A stretch of DNA of 64,000 nucleotides, taken from Colius striatus. Taxonomy: Eukaryota > Chordata > Aves > Coliiformes > Coliidae. A program made the translations under genes and the position numbers. The DNA is taken from positions 33,385,298 through 33,449,297 of the forward strand of contig NC_084762.1 in NCBI RefSeq assembly GCF_028858725.1. Direction: 5' to 3'. The stretch's first letter is position 1, and the number at the start of each line of letters is the position of its first letter. The notes under the pieces are model-generated. The model did no database searches. It was not told the DNA's origin and was given only the letters and a program-made list of their open reading frames with translations. Of this stretch, positions 23,924-37,300 are shown in pieces.

Positions 23924-25871
23924 TCTGTCAGTCACATCTATGAAGCTGCAACCTAAATGTTGTGGCAGCCCAGACCAAACAAGGCCTCATATTTTACTTG
24001 AGCTGTAAGAGTAATGCACTGTGGAAAAGTGAAAAATGCTAACACCAAATAGCATTTCCCACCATATTTATTGGATTTCTGTGATTGTTTCTGCCCCAGA
24101 GAGGCTAGCAGCACAATTCTGTGGCCTTTCAATGTTTCATTAACAACTCCACCTCATGGGAAGAGAGACTGCTTTGGAGGCATGGAGTAAAACAGACTTT
24201 TTAACAACAACAACAACAAAATCTTATATTTGTAAAAGGTTTGAAGATTTCAGTTAAGTTTGTGACAGTTAAGTTTGATCTATTTTTCTGGTTTCTCCGG
24301 CCATCCATCCTTGATAACGTATCTTGAAAAGTTGTTCACTGAAAGCTATCACTTAGGTCTAAAGTGCTTGTAATTCAGTGTCTGAATGTGAGATGGATCC
24401 TGATTCTTTTTCCAAAAAACTGAACTATGTCAGCCTGTCGCCCATAGACATGAACTATGTAGATAGAAATACTTTCCACTGTGCTCTCAAGAGATCAGTT
24501 TAAACCAGAGCATCAGTACTTCTGTAAAACTTGAACCCAGAGCCCTCCAGCTTCAGTATTTTGTTTTCATGACTTAAACTTGTTCCCCAACTCCTTAATT
24601 TCAAAGAGGCAGGAGTCCACCAGGCCTTCAGATTAAAAGCAGATGTCCATGCTGAATGTTGCACAACTCTGTACAGCAGCGGGAAAATTTCTGTAATAAA
24701 ATAACTCAGTGTGGAAATTCTTGACTGTGGCCCAGTTCACAAGGCTCTTGAAAAGCCTTACCATGATTTTGCCCTTTGAAATTAAGGGTAGGGGGAAAAA
24801 AGTAAAGTCATGAAGATGAAGTCTTAAAGGCTGGAGGGTTCTGGGTTCAAATTTCTCAAAAGCGTTAGGACTAGGTTTTAAAACTGATCCTTGCACTGAA
24901 CTGCAGATGTTGGTGTCATCAAAAACTGGAAAAGCTGGCACAGTTCAGTCATTCCTCAAAAAATGGAGGTGAAATATATACTTCTAAGGAGACTATTTTT
25001 TTTTCAGTAAAGGCTTTCTGTAGCTATTTGTGTTAGCTTGTCTTAGCACCTATTGGAACACAGGGCTTTTTTCCAATGGTTCACTTTTCACTTGAATGGC
25101 TAAGCCAAATTTTTTGTTTACTTTTTTAAAAACACATTATACTTGTTATTTCAATAAGCTCTCCTTATCAAGTATAATAATTCTGCCCTGGTTTTGATTA
25201 TAATCTAAAAATGTACATTAATTTACCATCAAGAAGAAGTCTCAGTTCCTCCATCCTATGAGACATTTTCCCATCATTTAAGAGGCTTTTTAGCTTCTCA
25301 TCCTGTAGGGAAAGATGATAAGACTCAGAATTTATTGTTCAGATACTAGGGTTTTTTGTAAATAACATACAAAATCTTTTAAAAACTAGATATAAATTAA
25401 ATGATTTCACCTGTAACCTGAAGATGGTCCAGGTGATTACATTTTTTCTCGTCTTTTCTAGTTATTTAAAGTGACTTAAGACTATAAATACACTTTAAGC
25501 AGTCTCATTTATTGTCTTCCTTTCCAAATTAGGTCAATATTGGCATATTTTCTCTGCTTGGTTTTATTTGTATATTTTTGTTATTGTGAGGACAGTTTGA
25601 CAACAACTTGGTCTCAAGTGAGCCACAGAATGGGAATCTTTTACTTTGCTCACTAGTCACACCTTTTTCTCACCATGAGCATGCCTGCTGAGGTAAAACC
25701 TCCCTTCTTGCCGGTGATGCCATCATCAATTTGCATTCTTTCTTTGTTAACAATTAATACATTTTGCTTTTACAGAGGCTCAAAAGTTCAAAATGATACC
25801 AACACAGTACCAACAGAGGATTTGACTAGGCTTCTGAGTAAATTAGGGCACTAACTTAATTGGATAACTGT
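23924..25871. other. Intergenic, no gene seen
   Basis: AT-rich sequence between two CR1 copies. The longest frame, about 100 codons near 24633-24941, has no recognisable features. A short (CAA)n run lies near 24206-24220. Confidence 0.55.
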
Positions 25872-26670
25872 GTAGAATGGTTTGGGTTGGAAGAGACTAT
25901 TAAAGATCATCTTGTCCTGCTAGATGTGGTTGCTCAAAGCCCCATCCAGCCTGGCCTTGAATGCTTCCAATGATGGGTCATCCACAGCTTCTCTGGACAA
26001 CCTCTTCTGATGTCTTACCACCCTCACAGTAGAGAATTTATTCCTAATGTCTAATCTAAATTTACCCTCTTTCAGCTTAATTTACCCTCTTTCAGCTTTT
26101 CCCTTGTCTCATCACTACACTCTCTGATAAAGATCCTCTCCCCATCTTTTCTGTAGGCCCCTTAAAGTACTAGAAGGCCACAATAAAGTCTCTCCAGAGC
26201 CTTCTCTTCTATAGGCTTAATCACTCCAACCCTCTCAGTCTGCTGTCACCACAGGAGATGCTCCAGTACCTGATAATCTTTGTGGCCCTCCTATGGACCC
26301 ACTTGAGCAGAAACATATCTGTCTTATGCTGGGGGCCCCAGGCTGAAAACAATAGGTGGGGTATCACAAGACCAAAGGTGGGGTATCACAAGAGCAAAGC
26401 AGAGGAACAGAGTTACCTCTGTCATTGCTGACCACACTTCTTTTGATAAAACCCAAATGCAATTGACTTTCTGAGCTGTGAGTGTATGTCACTGGCTCAT
26501 ACTCAGTTTTTCATCCACTAATATAACTGAGTCCTTCTCAGGGCTGCTCTCAATCCACTCATCACTCAGCCTGTATCTGCATTTAAGATTGCCTCGTCTC
26601 AAATGCAAAATCTTGCACTTAACCTTGTTGAGTTTCATGAGGCAAACATGGGCTCACTTCTCCATATTGT
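25872..26670 (-). mobile_element. CR1 LINE fragment, minus orientation
   Basis: The plus strand is the complement of the CR1 3' third, including GGTTTGGGTTGGAAGAGACT at the tail end, the CCATCCAGCCTGGCCTTGAA block and, farther in, TTGCACTTAACCTTGTTGAG. Short internal tandem duplications occur (AATTTACCCTCTTTCAGCTT near 26075-26115, and GGTGGGGTATCACAAGA near 26354-26395). Confidence 0.85.
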
Positions 26671-27644
26671 TACATAGTAAATTAAACGTCTATAAATGCT
26701 CTTGATATGCCTGAATTAAAATATTTTACATCATCTTTGGACATTTACAGACCTTAATCTTCTGCAAAGAGAAGGCTCATACTTCTCCTTGAGCAAGACT
26801 TAGTGTCTACCTTTAAAAGTAACTTGCCTGGGAAGATGCAGCTAAGCTTCCATACCTTTCCTTACTACTTTTGGACATGCTAGAATAGAAACCAAGTGGT
26901 TGTACTGAAATTTGGATTAGTTCATAGTGCAGAAAATGGAGCTATTGGAGTTACTTCTTAACTGAGTGTGTGGAGAGGTGTAAGAAAAGTGGCTGCAAAT
27001 TAGAGAAGGTGTAACTGAATCCTGAGGACATGGGGGAAAAAAAACAGTATGTGTACTGAAGAAGTCAGTCTTTAAAGTAAGGTATAATGAGAAATGGATA
27101 AAAAGAGGGAAAATTATACAGGACCACACTGAAAACATTCCAAGTTGCCAACTCTAATTAGTGTTTGTGAAATCCCTGACTGTTGCCATAGCAATAAATG
27201 TGATACTACAAATGCAGCATTCTGACTTCTTCACAGGATCAAGTTGGAAAGGAGCAAATCCCTGTGTAAACATCAATATAGTCAATTAATTAGGAAACAC
27301 AGCAAGATAAATAATAAGGCCCCATGAAAGGTAAATTAATTTCTGTTTTCTATCTGCTACGTTTGAAAGTTTCCCCAGTATCAAACCATCTCTGTAACAC
27401 ATTTTTATTCTGCTTAGTCATAGACCACAGTGGAAGTTATTATGAAGGGAGTGTTTTAATGTATTACTTAGCAGGCTAGAGATTTTGGGTTATTTGAATT
27501 ATTTCATCTACTTAAACAGATTTCTTTCTCTAAATGTCACTTAGCTTATTTGTTTATTTATTTATTTCAGATAAAGTTCCACCTAAATGATCCCTGAGTT
27601 CTCTATTCTTTTAAAAAAATATATAAGCAATCTAAAATGGAGCA

Positions 27645-28840
27645 AATAATCTTAAGTGCAGTCACAAAGCACGTATGGGACAACCAAGGGTTCAGGCCCA
27701 GTCATCATTGGTTTATGAAAGGCATCTCCTGCCTGAATAACCTGATCTCCTTCTGTGGCAAGATGACGTGCTTAGTGGATGAAGGAAAGGCTGTGGATGT
27801 GTTCTACCTGGGCTTCAGTAAAGTCTTTAAACTGTTTCCCACAGCATCCTTCTAGAGAAACTGGCTGCTCGTGGCTTGGATGGACCTACTCTGTGCTGGG
27901 TCGAAAACTGGCTGGACGGCCAGGCCCAGAGAGTGGTGAGGAATGGAGTTAAATACAGTTGGTGGCTGGTCACCAGTGGTGTTCCCCAGGGCTCAGTGTT
28001 GGGACCTGTTCTGTTTAACGTCTTTATCAATGATCTGGATGAGGGGATCAAGCGCACCCTCAGTATGTTTGCAGATGACATGAAGCTAGGCGGGTATGTA
28101 GACTTGCTTGAGGGCAGGAAGGCAGTGGGAGGGCAGTGGGACCTGGACAGGCTGGAGGGATGGGCCAAGGCCAATTGTATGAGATTCAACAAGGCCGAGT
28201 GCCAGGTCCTGCTTTTGGGCCACAACATCCCCAGGCAACACTACAGGTTTGGGGCAGAGTGGCTGGAAAGCTGCCACTGCCTGTTGTCATCACCGGGGAA
28301 GTGATTGTCCCCTTGTATTCAGCACTAGTAATGCTACACCTCGAGTACTGTGTTCAGTTTTGAGCCCTTCACTACAAGAAATATTAAACTGATGGAGCAT
28401 GTCCAAAAAAAGGGCATCAGAGCTGGTGAAGGGTCAAGAGAACAAGTTTTATGAGGAACAGCTGAGAGAACTGGAGCTGTTTAGCCTAGAGAAGAGGAGG
28501 CTGAGGAGAGAGCTGATCACTCTCTTCAACTATCTGAAAGGAGGTTGTCATGAGGGGATGTTGGTCTTTTTTTCCCAAGTAACAAGTGATAGGATAGGCA
28601 GAAATGGCTTCAGGTTGCACCAGGGGAGGTTTATGTTGGATATTAGGAAGCGTTTCTTTACTGAAAGGGTTTTCAAGCACTGGAATAGGCTGTTCATGGA
28701 GGTGGTGGAATCCCCGTCTCTGAAAGTATTTAAAAACATGCACAAGCTGTGCTCAGGGACATGGTTTAGTGGGGGGCTAGTAGTTGGATTCAATGATCTT
28801 AAATGTCTATTCCATCCTAAATGATTCTATCATTTTATGA
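27645..28840 (+). mobile_element. CR1 LINE, 3' half of reverse transcriptase to tail
   Basis: Coding pieces are recognisable: [58 protein letters not shown] and the catalytic FADD motif in [11 protein letters not shown]. The C-terminal [20 protein letters not shown] block follows, with a diverged tail ending ATTCTATCATTTTATG. It is closely related to the copy at 22482-23923. Gaps and frame changes make it inactive. Confidence 0.87.
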
Positions 28841-31639
28841 GCCTAAGAAAATATTAATCAATGGGGAAAATAGTTTGGTTTTTTTTCCCCCATAGTCCTG
28901 TGTCTTGCAGAATTTCAGAATCTTGTACTTGAAAGAAAAGTAGTTCCATTATACACACCAAGTATCTTGCCATATATGTAATACCTATTTACAGCTGGTA
29001 TCTCTGCCTTCTCTTTAAAGAAAATCCTTGCTTTTGTGAGTATAGGACAAAATCTTGATCTCGTCTGACTTCCACAGCCATGTCACAACTTCATGTGCTG
29101 AAACTTCTACTGTAACCAAATGCAGCCAGACATTCCTTATTATGAATATAGAAGCAAAGGTGTCTTTCTTAAAAAAGAAAATAGAAGAAAAATTGCTAAG
29201 AGTGTTTTCATGTGTTAAACAAGAATCTTTTTCTTTTATTTGACAAGTCACTGTATTGGTAACTCACAGAAACACAGGTCTGAAATATAGTTCTCAAATA
29301 TATCACGTGCTGCTAAGAATTTGATTAATTGACTCCCCATTAATTCAATTACTCCATCAGTAGTTTGGCATTTTAAAAAGTTAATGTTTTTTATCCATTA
29401 GTAATTATTATTTAATCCATATCTTGCAATATTCCTAATGGTCAGTTTCATCGAATACAGAACAGCTAAGTATCTCCTTTCTAAATACTATTGAGTTTGT
29501 ATCACAGCTTAGTTCCAAGCATATGTTTGACCAGGATTTTGAATAGCCTCATGGGTGAGTTATATAAGCAGGGTAAACAAGATCAGTTTGAATACATGGG
29601 TTAATTTGGATTTTTCGGTGCTTTTATCATGTTTGCATCAAATTTGATACAGTGACGGCATAAATTGTCCAGGGAAGGAAAACAAAATCAGAGCATTCAC
29701 AGGACACTAGCTCAGTAAATAGAAGGTTTTATTCCAAACTCTGTGGCTGAAATGCTGTATGCTTTTTGGCATGGCATTTTTTTTTCCTGTGTTGCTCCTC
29801 TTTCTTCTTTTGTCTCTTTGGACTGGAGCTTCCCTTGGGTGAGTACTGGAAGGTGTTAATTAGGGTAGCTAGCAAAATGGGGCCCTGATCTCTGTTGTGG
29901 CCTCTAGGTGCTGCTATAATACAAATAATTAATCAAAAGACATGTTTTGCAGTGTCCCTGGCGGGAGTAGCCAATTTTGGTCAGAGCCATGCTTAATTTT
30001 TTACAATTAAGACTCCCTCTCTCTCTCCTCCTCCTGCTGCAACAAAACCGAAACTTTATTTTTGCAATATTGCACAAATGAACCTAAGTGTGAAAAGTAA
30101 AAGTAGAAAAGCTGTAGAAAGAGATTTGACTCACCTCTAGTTAATGTTGCTCATTTTGGGGTGCCTTTGTGCCAGCTTCCTGTCCAAGGATGATCTCTAC
30201 TAGAGGAACCTGCTAGTAGAACTTCCCGACTCAGCCCAGCCTTCCACTGCCAGAGTCAATCATCAGGCACCACATCCCTTTGCAAGGACTCTGCCACTGG
30301 TGTGGTTTAGGGAGTATAAGCATATAAGGCACACATAAGGACACAAGTGCAGGTAACGGATATATCAGGACACAGCTCTGTTCTCATGTTTAAGGACACA
30401 ACTTACGGCCCGTGTAGCGAGGACAAGCTTTGCCTTGTAGGGTAAAAATTCAGGCTCTGGTGCAGGTTGGTCACAAGATCTTCATGTTTTGCTTAACAGG
30501 GGACTATTGTGCAAAACTCATTGCCATTATCATTAACAATTTAAAAAATAAAGCATAGGAAAAAACCCAACAAATAATTTGGAAGAGTTTGAGCAACCTT
30601 CTGTTTTGTCACACTTCCAAAGGAGCTGCCAGTCCTGCAGCCAGCCACAGCCCATACTTTAATGTAACTTCCATCTGAGCAGTTCCTGCAGAAGAACTGC
30701 TCTTGTGGAGGTGTACCGTAGCCATCAGTATTTACAGCAACACTTGGGCTAGTGGCAGGCACTTCTCAAAACTGCAGTTGTTAAAAATGCTTTTGTAGTC
30801 AACAGTTAGTACTGTCAGGGGCTAAGTGATCCCTCCTGCAAAGGAAAGGAGCAGCAGGGAAAGGAATTGGATGCAAACTGAAAGAAAATGCTGCAGGTGC
30901 CTGCTAGAGCCATTCCTTACCAAGATTTACTGACACAAAGGGGCAGAAGATGCAGAGCTCTGTCCTCTATTTAGCCAGATGTGGGTTCCATGGGACCACG
31001 GGCCCTATAGCTGTTCCCTCCCTCCCTTGTAGCTGCTGTCATCTGTGAGGTAATTACAAACCCCTCCAGGCATGGAAGAAGAGTGAGGGGCGGGTAGCCT
31101 CTCTGCTCTGGTCTGTATGTAGTTCAACCTCTGGGACAGCCATGGTCCAGCTCTCAATGTCCAATTGAAATTGCATAACCAGATACTGCAGGTCTTCTTG
31201 TATTTATACAAAAGCTATTTTAATCAAAAGACTAGCCATTAAATTGCCAGTGTTCTTAAGCATGCTTCACCAATTTTTCCACTTTTAAGACTCAAGTAGA
31301 CAATTTTTTTAATGTTTTATAAATGATAAAAAATTCACATCAGATTGTAACAGAATTAAGCATACTTATTCAACACACATGGGGCCTCTGAAAAAAAATG
31401 TTATTCAATTTAATAATTTTAATTTACATTGTATATGTACAAGAGCATTTCTTTCAACCCACAGGTTAACACCACAAAAAAAAAAAAAAAGAAAAAAAAA
31501 GGAATAAAAGTACTGCAGTTACTGGAGTGAAGAAACTCTTGAAACACTGTTGTCTGAAATAAAAACAAGGCACTCTCCCTTAACACCTGATATATTCCTG
31601 AATTCTGCCTAGACAAAGGCATGTTCACACTGAGAGAGC
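28841..31639. other. Intergenic region just 3' of NR4A3, no gene seen
   Basis: No coding region is supported. An A-rich stretch lies near 31473-31500. Part of this region could still be NR4A3 3' UTR if a more distal polyadenylation site is used. Confidence 0.5.
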
Positions 31640-31679
31640 TCTAAGAAAAGTAGTAGATTTATTCTGCATTAACTCTTTC

Positions 31680-31913
31680 TTTCACCACTGTGACCTGTCA
31701 CTGGTTGTACTGTAGGATGGATCCATGTATTGAGGCTGACATGAAGGACAATTCCACAGATGACGGGATCTGGGAGAGTATCACAGTTAAGACTATCTAT
31801 GGAAGACTGGAGGACACCGGCTGCGTGAAATCTCACATAGGGCTCTGGACTTGAGACCTCCCACTCACATTCCACTTAATAAATAAACCTTGCTCAACAG
31901 AAAAAAAAAAAGC
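31680..31913 (+). other. Possible retroposed transcript or LTR end with poly(A)
   Basis: On the plus strand AATAAATAAA at about 31879 is followed after about 12 bp by a run of 11 A. Upstream is GC-balanced sequence, unlike its AT-rich surroundings, with a 45-codon frame starting MDPCIEADMKDNS. This looks like a short processed transcript or mobile-element 3' end inserted into the presumed NR4A3 3' UTR. No target duplication was found and no parent is recognised. Confidence 0.3.
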
Positions 31914-32868
31914 AATTATTCTGTACTATGCTGATTTGCCTGGAAGTTCTCCGTAGGGGCCCACTCGCAAGAAACACTTTTGCAAGCCCTCGTCTGGCTG
32001 GTGCTCAGCACCTGGCAGGATTTGTCCATAGGTAAAAGTTGTTTCTCAAGGGACCTTGTGTCTTACACAAGGAGACAAAAGTCAACATACTTTTGGATTT
32101 TGTGTCTGGTATGTTCTGGTATGCGCACATGTGTGTGAGTGTATATATATATATATATTTAGTATATACAAAAGCAAATTCAGTCAAAATATATTTGTCT
32201 TGCTGGTCAGGCTTGTTACAGCAACCTACAAGAAACATTAGCTTCTTTGATATTTAATTATGCTATTATGTTTGCACATAAGCTTAAAAGTCAATACAAA
32301 AAGCAATACTTTTCCAAATATTATCTGCAGGTAAACCGGAAATATTAACTATAGTGATTAGAAGTCTGTTTCCCTATTGACACTACTATAAATCTTGATA
32401 TAAGAATAATTTTTTCATAAAAGCACATCCAAACATAGTAAGTGATAAAATACCAGATTACTATTTGAAAACCATACAGTGACTCGATATCTGGGTTATC
32501 CTTTGCAGCAATTAGGCAATTCATTTGGCATCTGTTTGATTGTATAATTTAATTTCCATATAAACAGCATAGTTTAAAAAAAGACAAAAGCTAGAATGCT
32601 TAAAGCTAACAAAAGATACAGTGACATCAGGTTGACATTCAAAAATTTCCTTAGCAAAATGACCAACAAAATTTTTTACTTAATACAGTGCATATAAAGT
32701 TTTTTAGAACTAAACTTCTTAAATATTATTTGAATTTAGCAAAACATGAGCAAGATTTTAATATCAAAGTGCTAAACAGTACTGCCTTAGAAGTCACTGC
32801 AAACAAACTGTAAAATAACTCTGCTTGTGATTTGACAGATATTTTATATACAAATGGTTAATAAAAAG

Positions 32869-32951
32869 ACACACGCGCGCACACACACACACGCACACAA
32901 ATATAGGTATATACATATATATATATACACACATTATATATATGTATATAG
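32869..32951. repeat. CA/CG and TA dinucleotide repeat cluster
   Basis: A compound run of ACAC, CGCG and TATA dinucleotides. A second (TA)n of about nine units lies at 32141-32158. Both are inside the probable NR4A3 3' UTR and are likely length-polymorphic. Confidence 0.9.
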
Positions 32952-34104
32952 TTTTTTTCCAACTGGTGTATCTGAGTCAGTGTGAACACCCCATTTAGTT
33001 ATCGTGTGTAACAGGGCTCCCATGAGCTGGCAGTCATTGCAATAAATACAGGCAAAGCCATTACAATATACCATGCATACAAACGTTTATACAAATAAAG
33101 ACACTATGCAACAAATTATCTCATATTAATATGGCATCAACAGTATAAACATACAAAAAGGAGTACGAACACGGAATGTTTAAACGCAGCCCACTACATC
33201 CTTCCTAGCACTTACATTCATGCTATTTTACAAGACTCGCTTGTTCTCGGAAACCACCTTCTGCCTCCTCACTAACTAGTCGCTTATGTTAGAAGTCCAA
33301 AACTGAACTATCCCTGATGCTGACCCTGTGTACTCCAATCACTACTTACTCGGATTTCCTTAGCTAAGGAACAACTGAGCCACAATTGCTCCCGTGTCAT
33401 CCGCATACATTTGTCAATAAGTCGCGCTACATGGAATCAAGTTTGGAAAACTCGGTCAGGTAAGTTAGTGCATGTAATTTTCTCACTTGATTTCTTCTGT
33501 TTGTTTTCATAGTAAAATAAATTAGTTAATAAACGAGACTTAGTAAGACAGCACTTTAAAAAATTGCACTTGAACATGGGAGCTAACAGCCATTGTCATT
33601 TTGCTATATTTGCTTTGTATGAAATGTTCAATTGAATGTACTTTGCTAAAAAAAGTGATTTTTTGTTTGTTTGTTTGTTTGTTTAGATTGTGCTGATGTA
33701 TGTGCCCTTGATGCAGGAAGTATGCTAAAGGTATCCTCACAAAACACATACTACCCTGGCAAACAACTATCTACAACTTTATTCCTCACATACCGTGAGG
33801 TGTTAAACAACAGATTTAAAACAGTCATGTTAACCCTTTACTGCTGCTGGGATAGCATTGTCCAAAAGTGCCATATTAGCCATTTAAAAAAACCCAAATC
33901 ACACAAACGAAAACAAAGAACACAACTCCAAACCAGGAAGCCAGTAAATTTCAGGCCTCAGGTTGTAAGGACAAAGCGCCAGAAAAGACCTCATTCTAGA
34001 CTCGGAGCTGCTGTTCTGTTAAGTGAGGGCAGAAATGTTAGCTGTAAGTCACGATCCGTTTGCCTGCCCTGGTGGGCATTTGCCTTTCAGGAGGGCGGTC
34101 TGAC

Positions 34105-34367
34105 TCAGAAGGGTAAGGTGTCCAGAAAGAGTCTGTCGATAATGGAAGGGGCTGGCACCAAATCTTCCAGTTTCAGGTAAAAGATGCGCTGCAGTCCCAG
34201 TGTGCGGAGAGAACGCAAGTCAGCCAGAACACCCAGTACCTTCGGCTCTGCAGACTCGAGTGGTTGTCCTTTATTTTGGCAACTGAAAGTTAAGTGATCT
34301 TTCAAACTGCTTGTGATCTTGTTGCATAGCTCTTCCACTTTCTTTGGTTCTTTTAATCCATGTCGTT
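34105..34367 (-). CDS. NR4A3: NR4A3 last coding exon with stop codon
   Basis: The acceptor TGGCTTTGCAG lies at 34368. The 263-nt coding part runs from [19 protein letters not shown] to [19 protein letters not shown] and [13 protein letters not shown], then TGA at 34107-34105. Between SLKDH and KGQ the sequence is longer than human by about five residues (LTFSCQN, residues 548-554). The same stretch contains an AATAAA hexamer within the coding sequence (34270-34275 on the complement) and an acceptor-like TTAACTTTCAG. Confidence 0.95.
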
Positions 34368-37300
34368 CTGCAAAGCCAGAGAAGATAAAAAAACACAAAC
34401 CACCACATCAGTATCCCTATCACAAACTTGTTTCCTTTGGTGTAACCCAAATCCATACTCTGGTACTCAAACACACAAAAAAAAAAAGGCTTTGAGAGCT
34501 GGGATTTCTAAGAACAGTTGGGGTTATATGATGTCAGTTAACCTTTCTGTCACACAAAGTAAGAGACGGCCAGTGCCCTTTCCACTTGAGCCACTATAAA
34601 ATAAGCAGCAGAGATGCTCAATTAGAATTGAAATTCTAGTATAACAAGTCCAAGCATCCTGCGTATCTCACATAATTTTCATGATATAAGACAGAATTAA
34701 TTGGGTGATTTTCCAGCAAAACTATCACAGGAGGTGTTTTGGAGATTTCCGTGCTTCCCCACCAGTTGTGAATGCTCAATAACTATGGCAACCATTATTT
34801 ATTCAGTGAATTCAAGTGGCGATCGATATCCTTAGGCAGCTCCATCAGCGCCTGGCCTAGAATTCCACCAGGAATTTGCAGACACTCTCATAAGACACTA
34901 AAGGCACCTCACCAGCCTTTGTTGTTTTGATCAGCTGCTGCTTTTTAGTTTATTCATCTTTAAAAGGTCTAAGATAAACGAAGCCTGGAAGGTAACTATT
35001 TTGCTCTGAGTGAGCAACATATAAAGTGAAAAGGCTGCTAAGGTAAAAAAACTCCATCACAAAAATATCTGCATTCCTAGAAGGGGAGAGATGAGGTTTG
35101 TCCCTCTTCAAACAGCCGTTTCAAGTACTACATCGATGTTAAGAACATCCACAGTTCTTTAAGCATAAGTAGAATGAATCAGATTTATGATTCATTAAAA
35201 GCAGGTTCTTTACTGGTAAACAGGGAAGTAATTTTGTGTTGTTTGCTATCAAGATATAGTGGATAAATTAATATAAAGTTTCAGAGCAATAATCTGAAAT
35301 AATTTTGTGATGTTTTGATTCGCCTTTGAAATTCACAGGTAAGTAAGAATGGGCTTCGTAGCAAAGTCATAATAATTTGCACACAAAATAGAATTATACC
35401 AGATAGGGCAATCTAATAAAATGCAGGTTAAATTCATTTTAAACAGCTAGACATGCAAAAACAGTGACAGCAGTAGACAAGCAATAATTGTGGCAGTTCT
35501 CATGTTTGATGCATTTCAAGTCAACTGCTTTCCCTGGCCCTCTTCCTCCATCCTTGGCAACCACGGGCTATGTTGTGCCCACTGCCCCGAAGTCTTGCTC
35601 CTCTACTCTAGGAGCAGTGATCAATAGATACTTTCTCAGTTCACCCAGTGGAAAGAGTACGGTTTTCTTCACTTTCAGAAGCAGGCGTAATGTCTGTGCA
35701 AGGTGCAGTGATGCCTTGCCCTGGCATGTATGTATAAACTCCTCACTGCCTCCCCTTCCCACCTGTTTTGGCTAGATGTTCTCGACAAACCAATAAAACA
35801 GATGGGATTCAATGAAGGCAGTCAGAAATGTAAAGGTCTGGTTTTCCACTGATCTTCAATCATTTTACACTTTTTCCGACTTTATTTACTTAGGCAGAGC
35901 TAGCTCCTGAAGAATACTGGTTTGGGATCAGAACGAGAGATCTGCAGACACGCTCATCTCTGGCCAGAAGCTACCATGCTCTGCCGTTTAAGTACCATCA
36001 ATCTGCCCTGTTGCTTCAGAGCAACACTCATCCAAGCAGTAACATCTGCTTCAGACGTCTTTTTCACCTTGCAGGAATTAAAAACTCCAGATATCCTAAG
36101 TGCCTTGTTTACATTAAAACACGAGGAGTCAATGAATATTTAAAGCCTTTCCAGTAAATGGTGTGTGCTGTAATTATGTAAGCCTTAACTATACAGGTCA
36201 CTGAGAGTAAATACTTAGGCAGAGTCTGCCATTAAAAATCTTGGTGAATAAATATTTCATACAGGTTTGAAAAGCCGTAGGGTTGGTTGGTTTTTTTTAC
36301 CACTAGCCTGCTGAGAGAATCTGCAGGACATTAAATTAATCTTGCAGTCTTTGAAGAGTTCTCATCTTTTAATCTGTTTTGAGGTTGTTTCCTGACTGTG
36401 TAAGCAAAGATGTCTTTATAGATCTAGGGAGCTGAAATACTACAATGAATCCAAAACCCAACTACAAATTAGAAGAGAACATTTTTAAACGAAGGCCTCA
36501 GTAGGTGTGTTGCAGAGTATGGAAAATTCTCTCTGGATCTGGAGCACACAGTTATGTTGTTAACATTTCTGGACATAACTAAACAGCTTTTATCTCAAGA
36601 TTCATGAACAAATTGTGTCTGGTGGCTAGCCATGAAACATACTAATGCAAAACATAATACATGCAAAGATTATCATATTAGTAGCCTTGCTTTATACAAC
36701 AAAATCATGGAAATTCAGAATTGAAAGATACTCCATCCCTCAGCAACTGTCTGGTGCTCCAACATTAAAGAAGATTTGACAAACCAAACTCTATTCTCCT
36801 GCACAAATTGCCATGCAGTGGCCTTCGTCACTTACAAATCTCTACAAAGCTAGTTCCTCATGGCTGGGACTGCCTCAGGGATTTTCAGTCTCCAGTCCCT
36901 AAGGCGTCCCCTGTGGACCCACAGACAGTCAAAGCCATCTATGTGCAAGCTGTTCTGCAAGGAAAGGGCACTGCATGCACTGGTGCTGCCATCACAGTCT
37001 CTGATGCCAGCATCCAACCTTCTTTCTGGGGAATGTACTCACATTAGAAGAAGCTCCTCACTTCAATAGACTTGAAGGAGTCTAATATACTTGAAGGTTT
37101 AAATTTAATAGGGTTCAAATAGCAGGGGGCATATTTTCTTGCCTTTTCCGCAAAACCAGTCCCATTTGCACATAGAAAGACCCACAGTTTTTCTGACTCA
37201 ACCTAAAGGCAGCAGCATGAAGCACCTGTAGAAGTGTGTGCACTAGTGCTGAAGCCCACGGCCTCTTACCATTCGTTGTCTTCCACAGAAAATTCTTATC

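Larger units (their letters stand above)
31640..34104 (-). other. NR4A3: Probable NR4A3 3' UTR
   Basis: This AT-rich stretch follows the NR4A3 stop codon, has no convincing protein, and contains AUUUA-like and UUAUUUA-like motifs on the minus strand, as expected for an unstable immediate-early mRNA. AATAAA hexamers on the minus strand occur near 33780 (about 320 nt after the stop) and near 31655. The latter would give a UTR of about 2.45 kb, comparable to the long mammalian UTR. The true end is not certain. A (TTTG)n run at 33663-33686 and CA/TA repeats at 32869-32951 lie inside. Confidence 0.45.

Noticed and set aside
1..31639. Search for the downstream neighbour (STX17 lies 3' of NR4A3 in mammals)
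   Set aside because: No syntaxin-like coding exon was recognised. It may lie beyond the left edge, and absence here is not evidence of loss.
33779..33784. AATAAA on the minus strand 320 nt after the NR4A3 stop as the main poly(A) site
   Set aside because: Possible as a minor site, but NR4A3 mRNAs normally have a long 3' UTR and a more distal hexamer exists; not called without RNA data.
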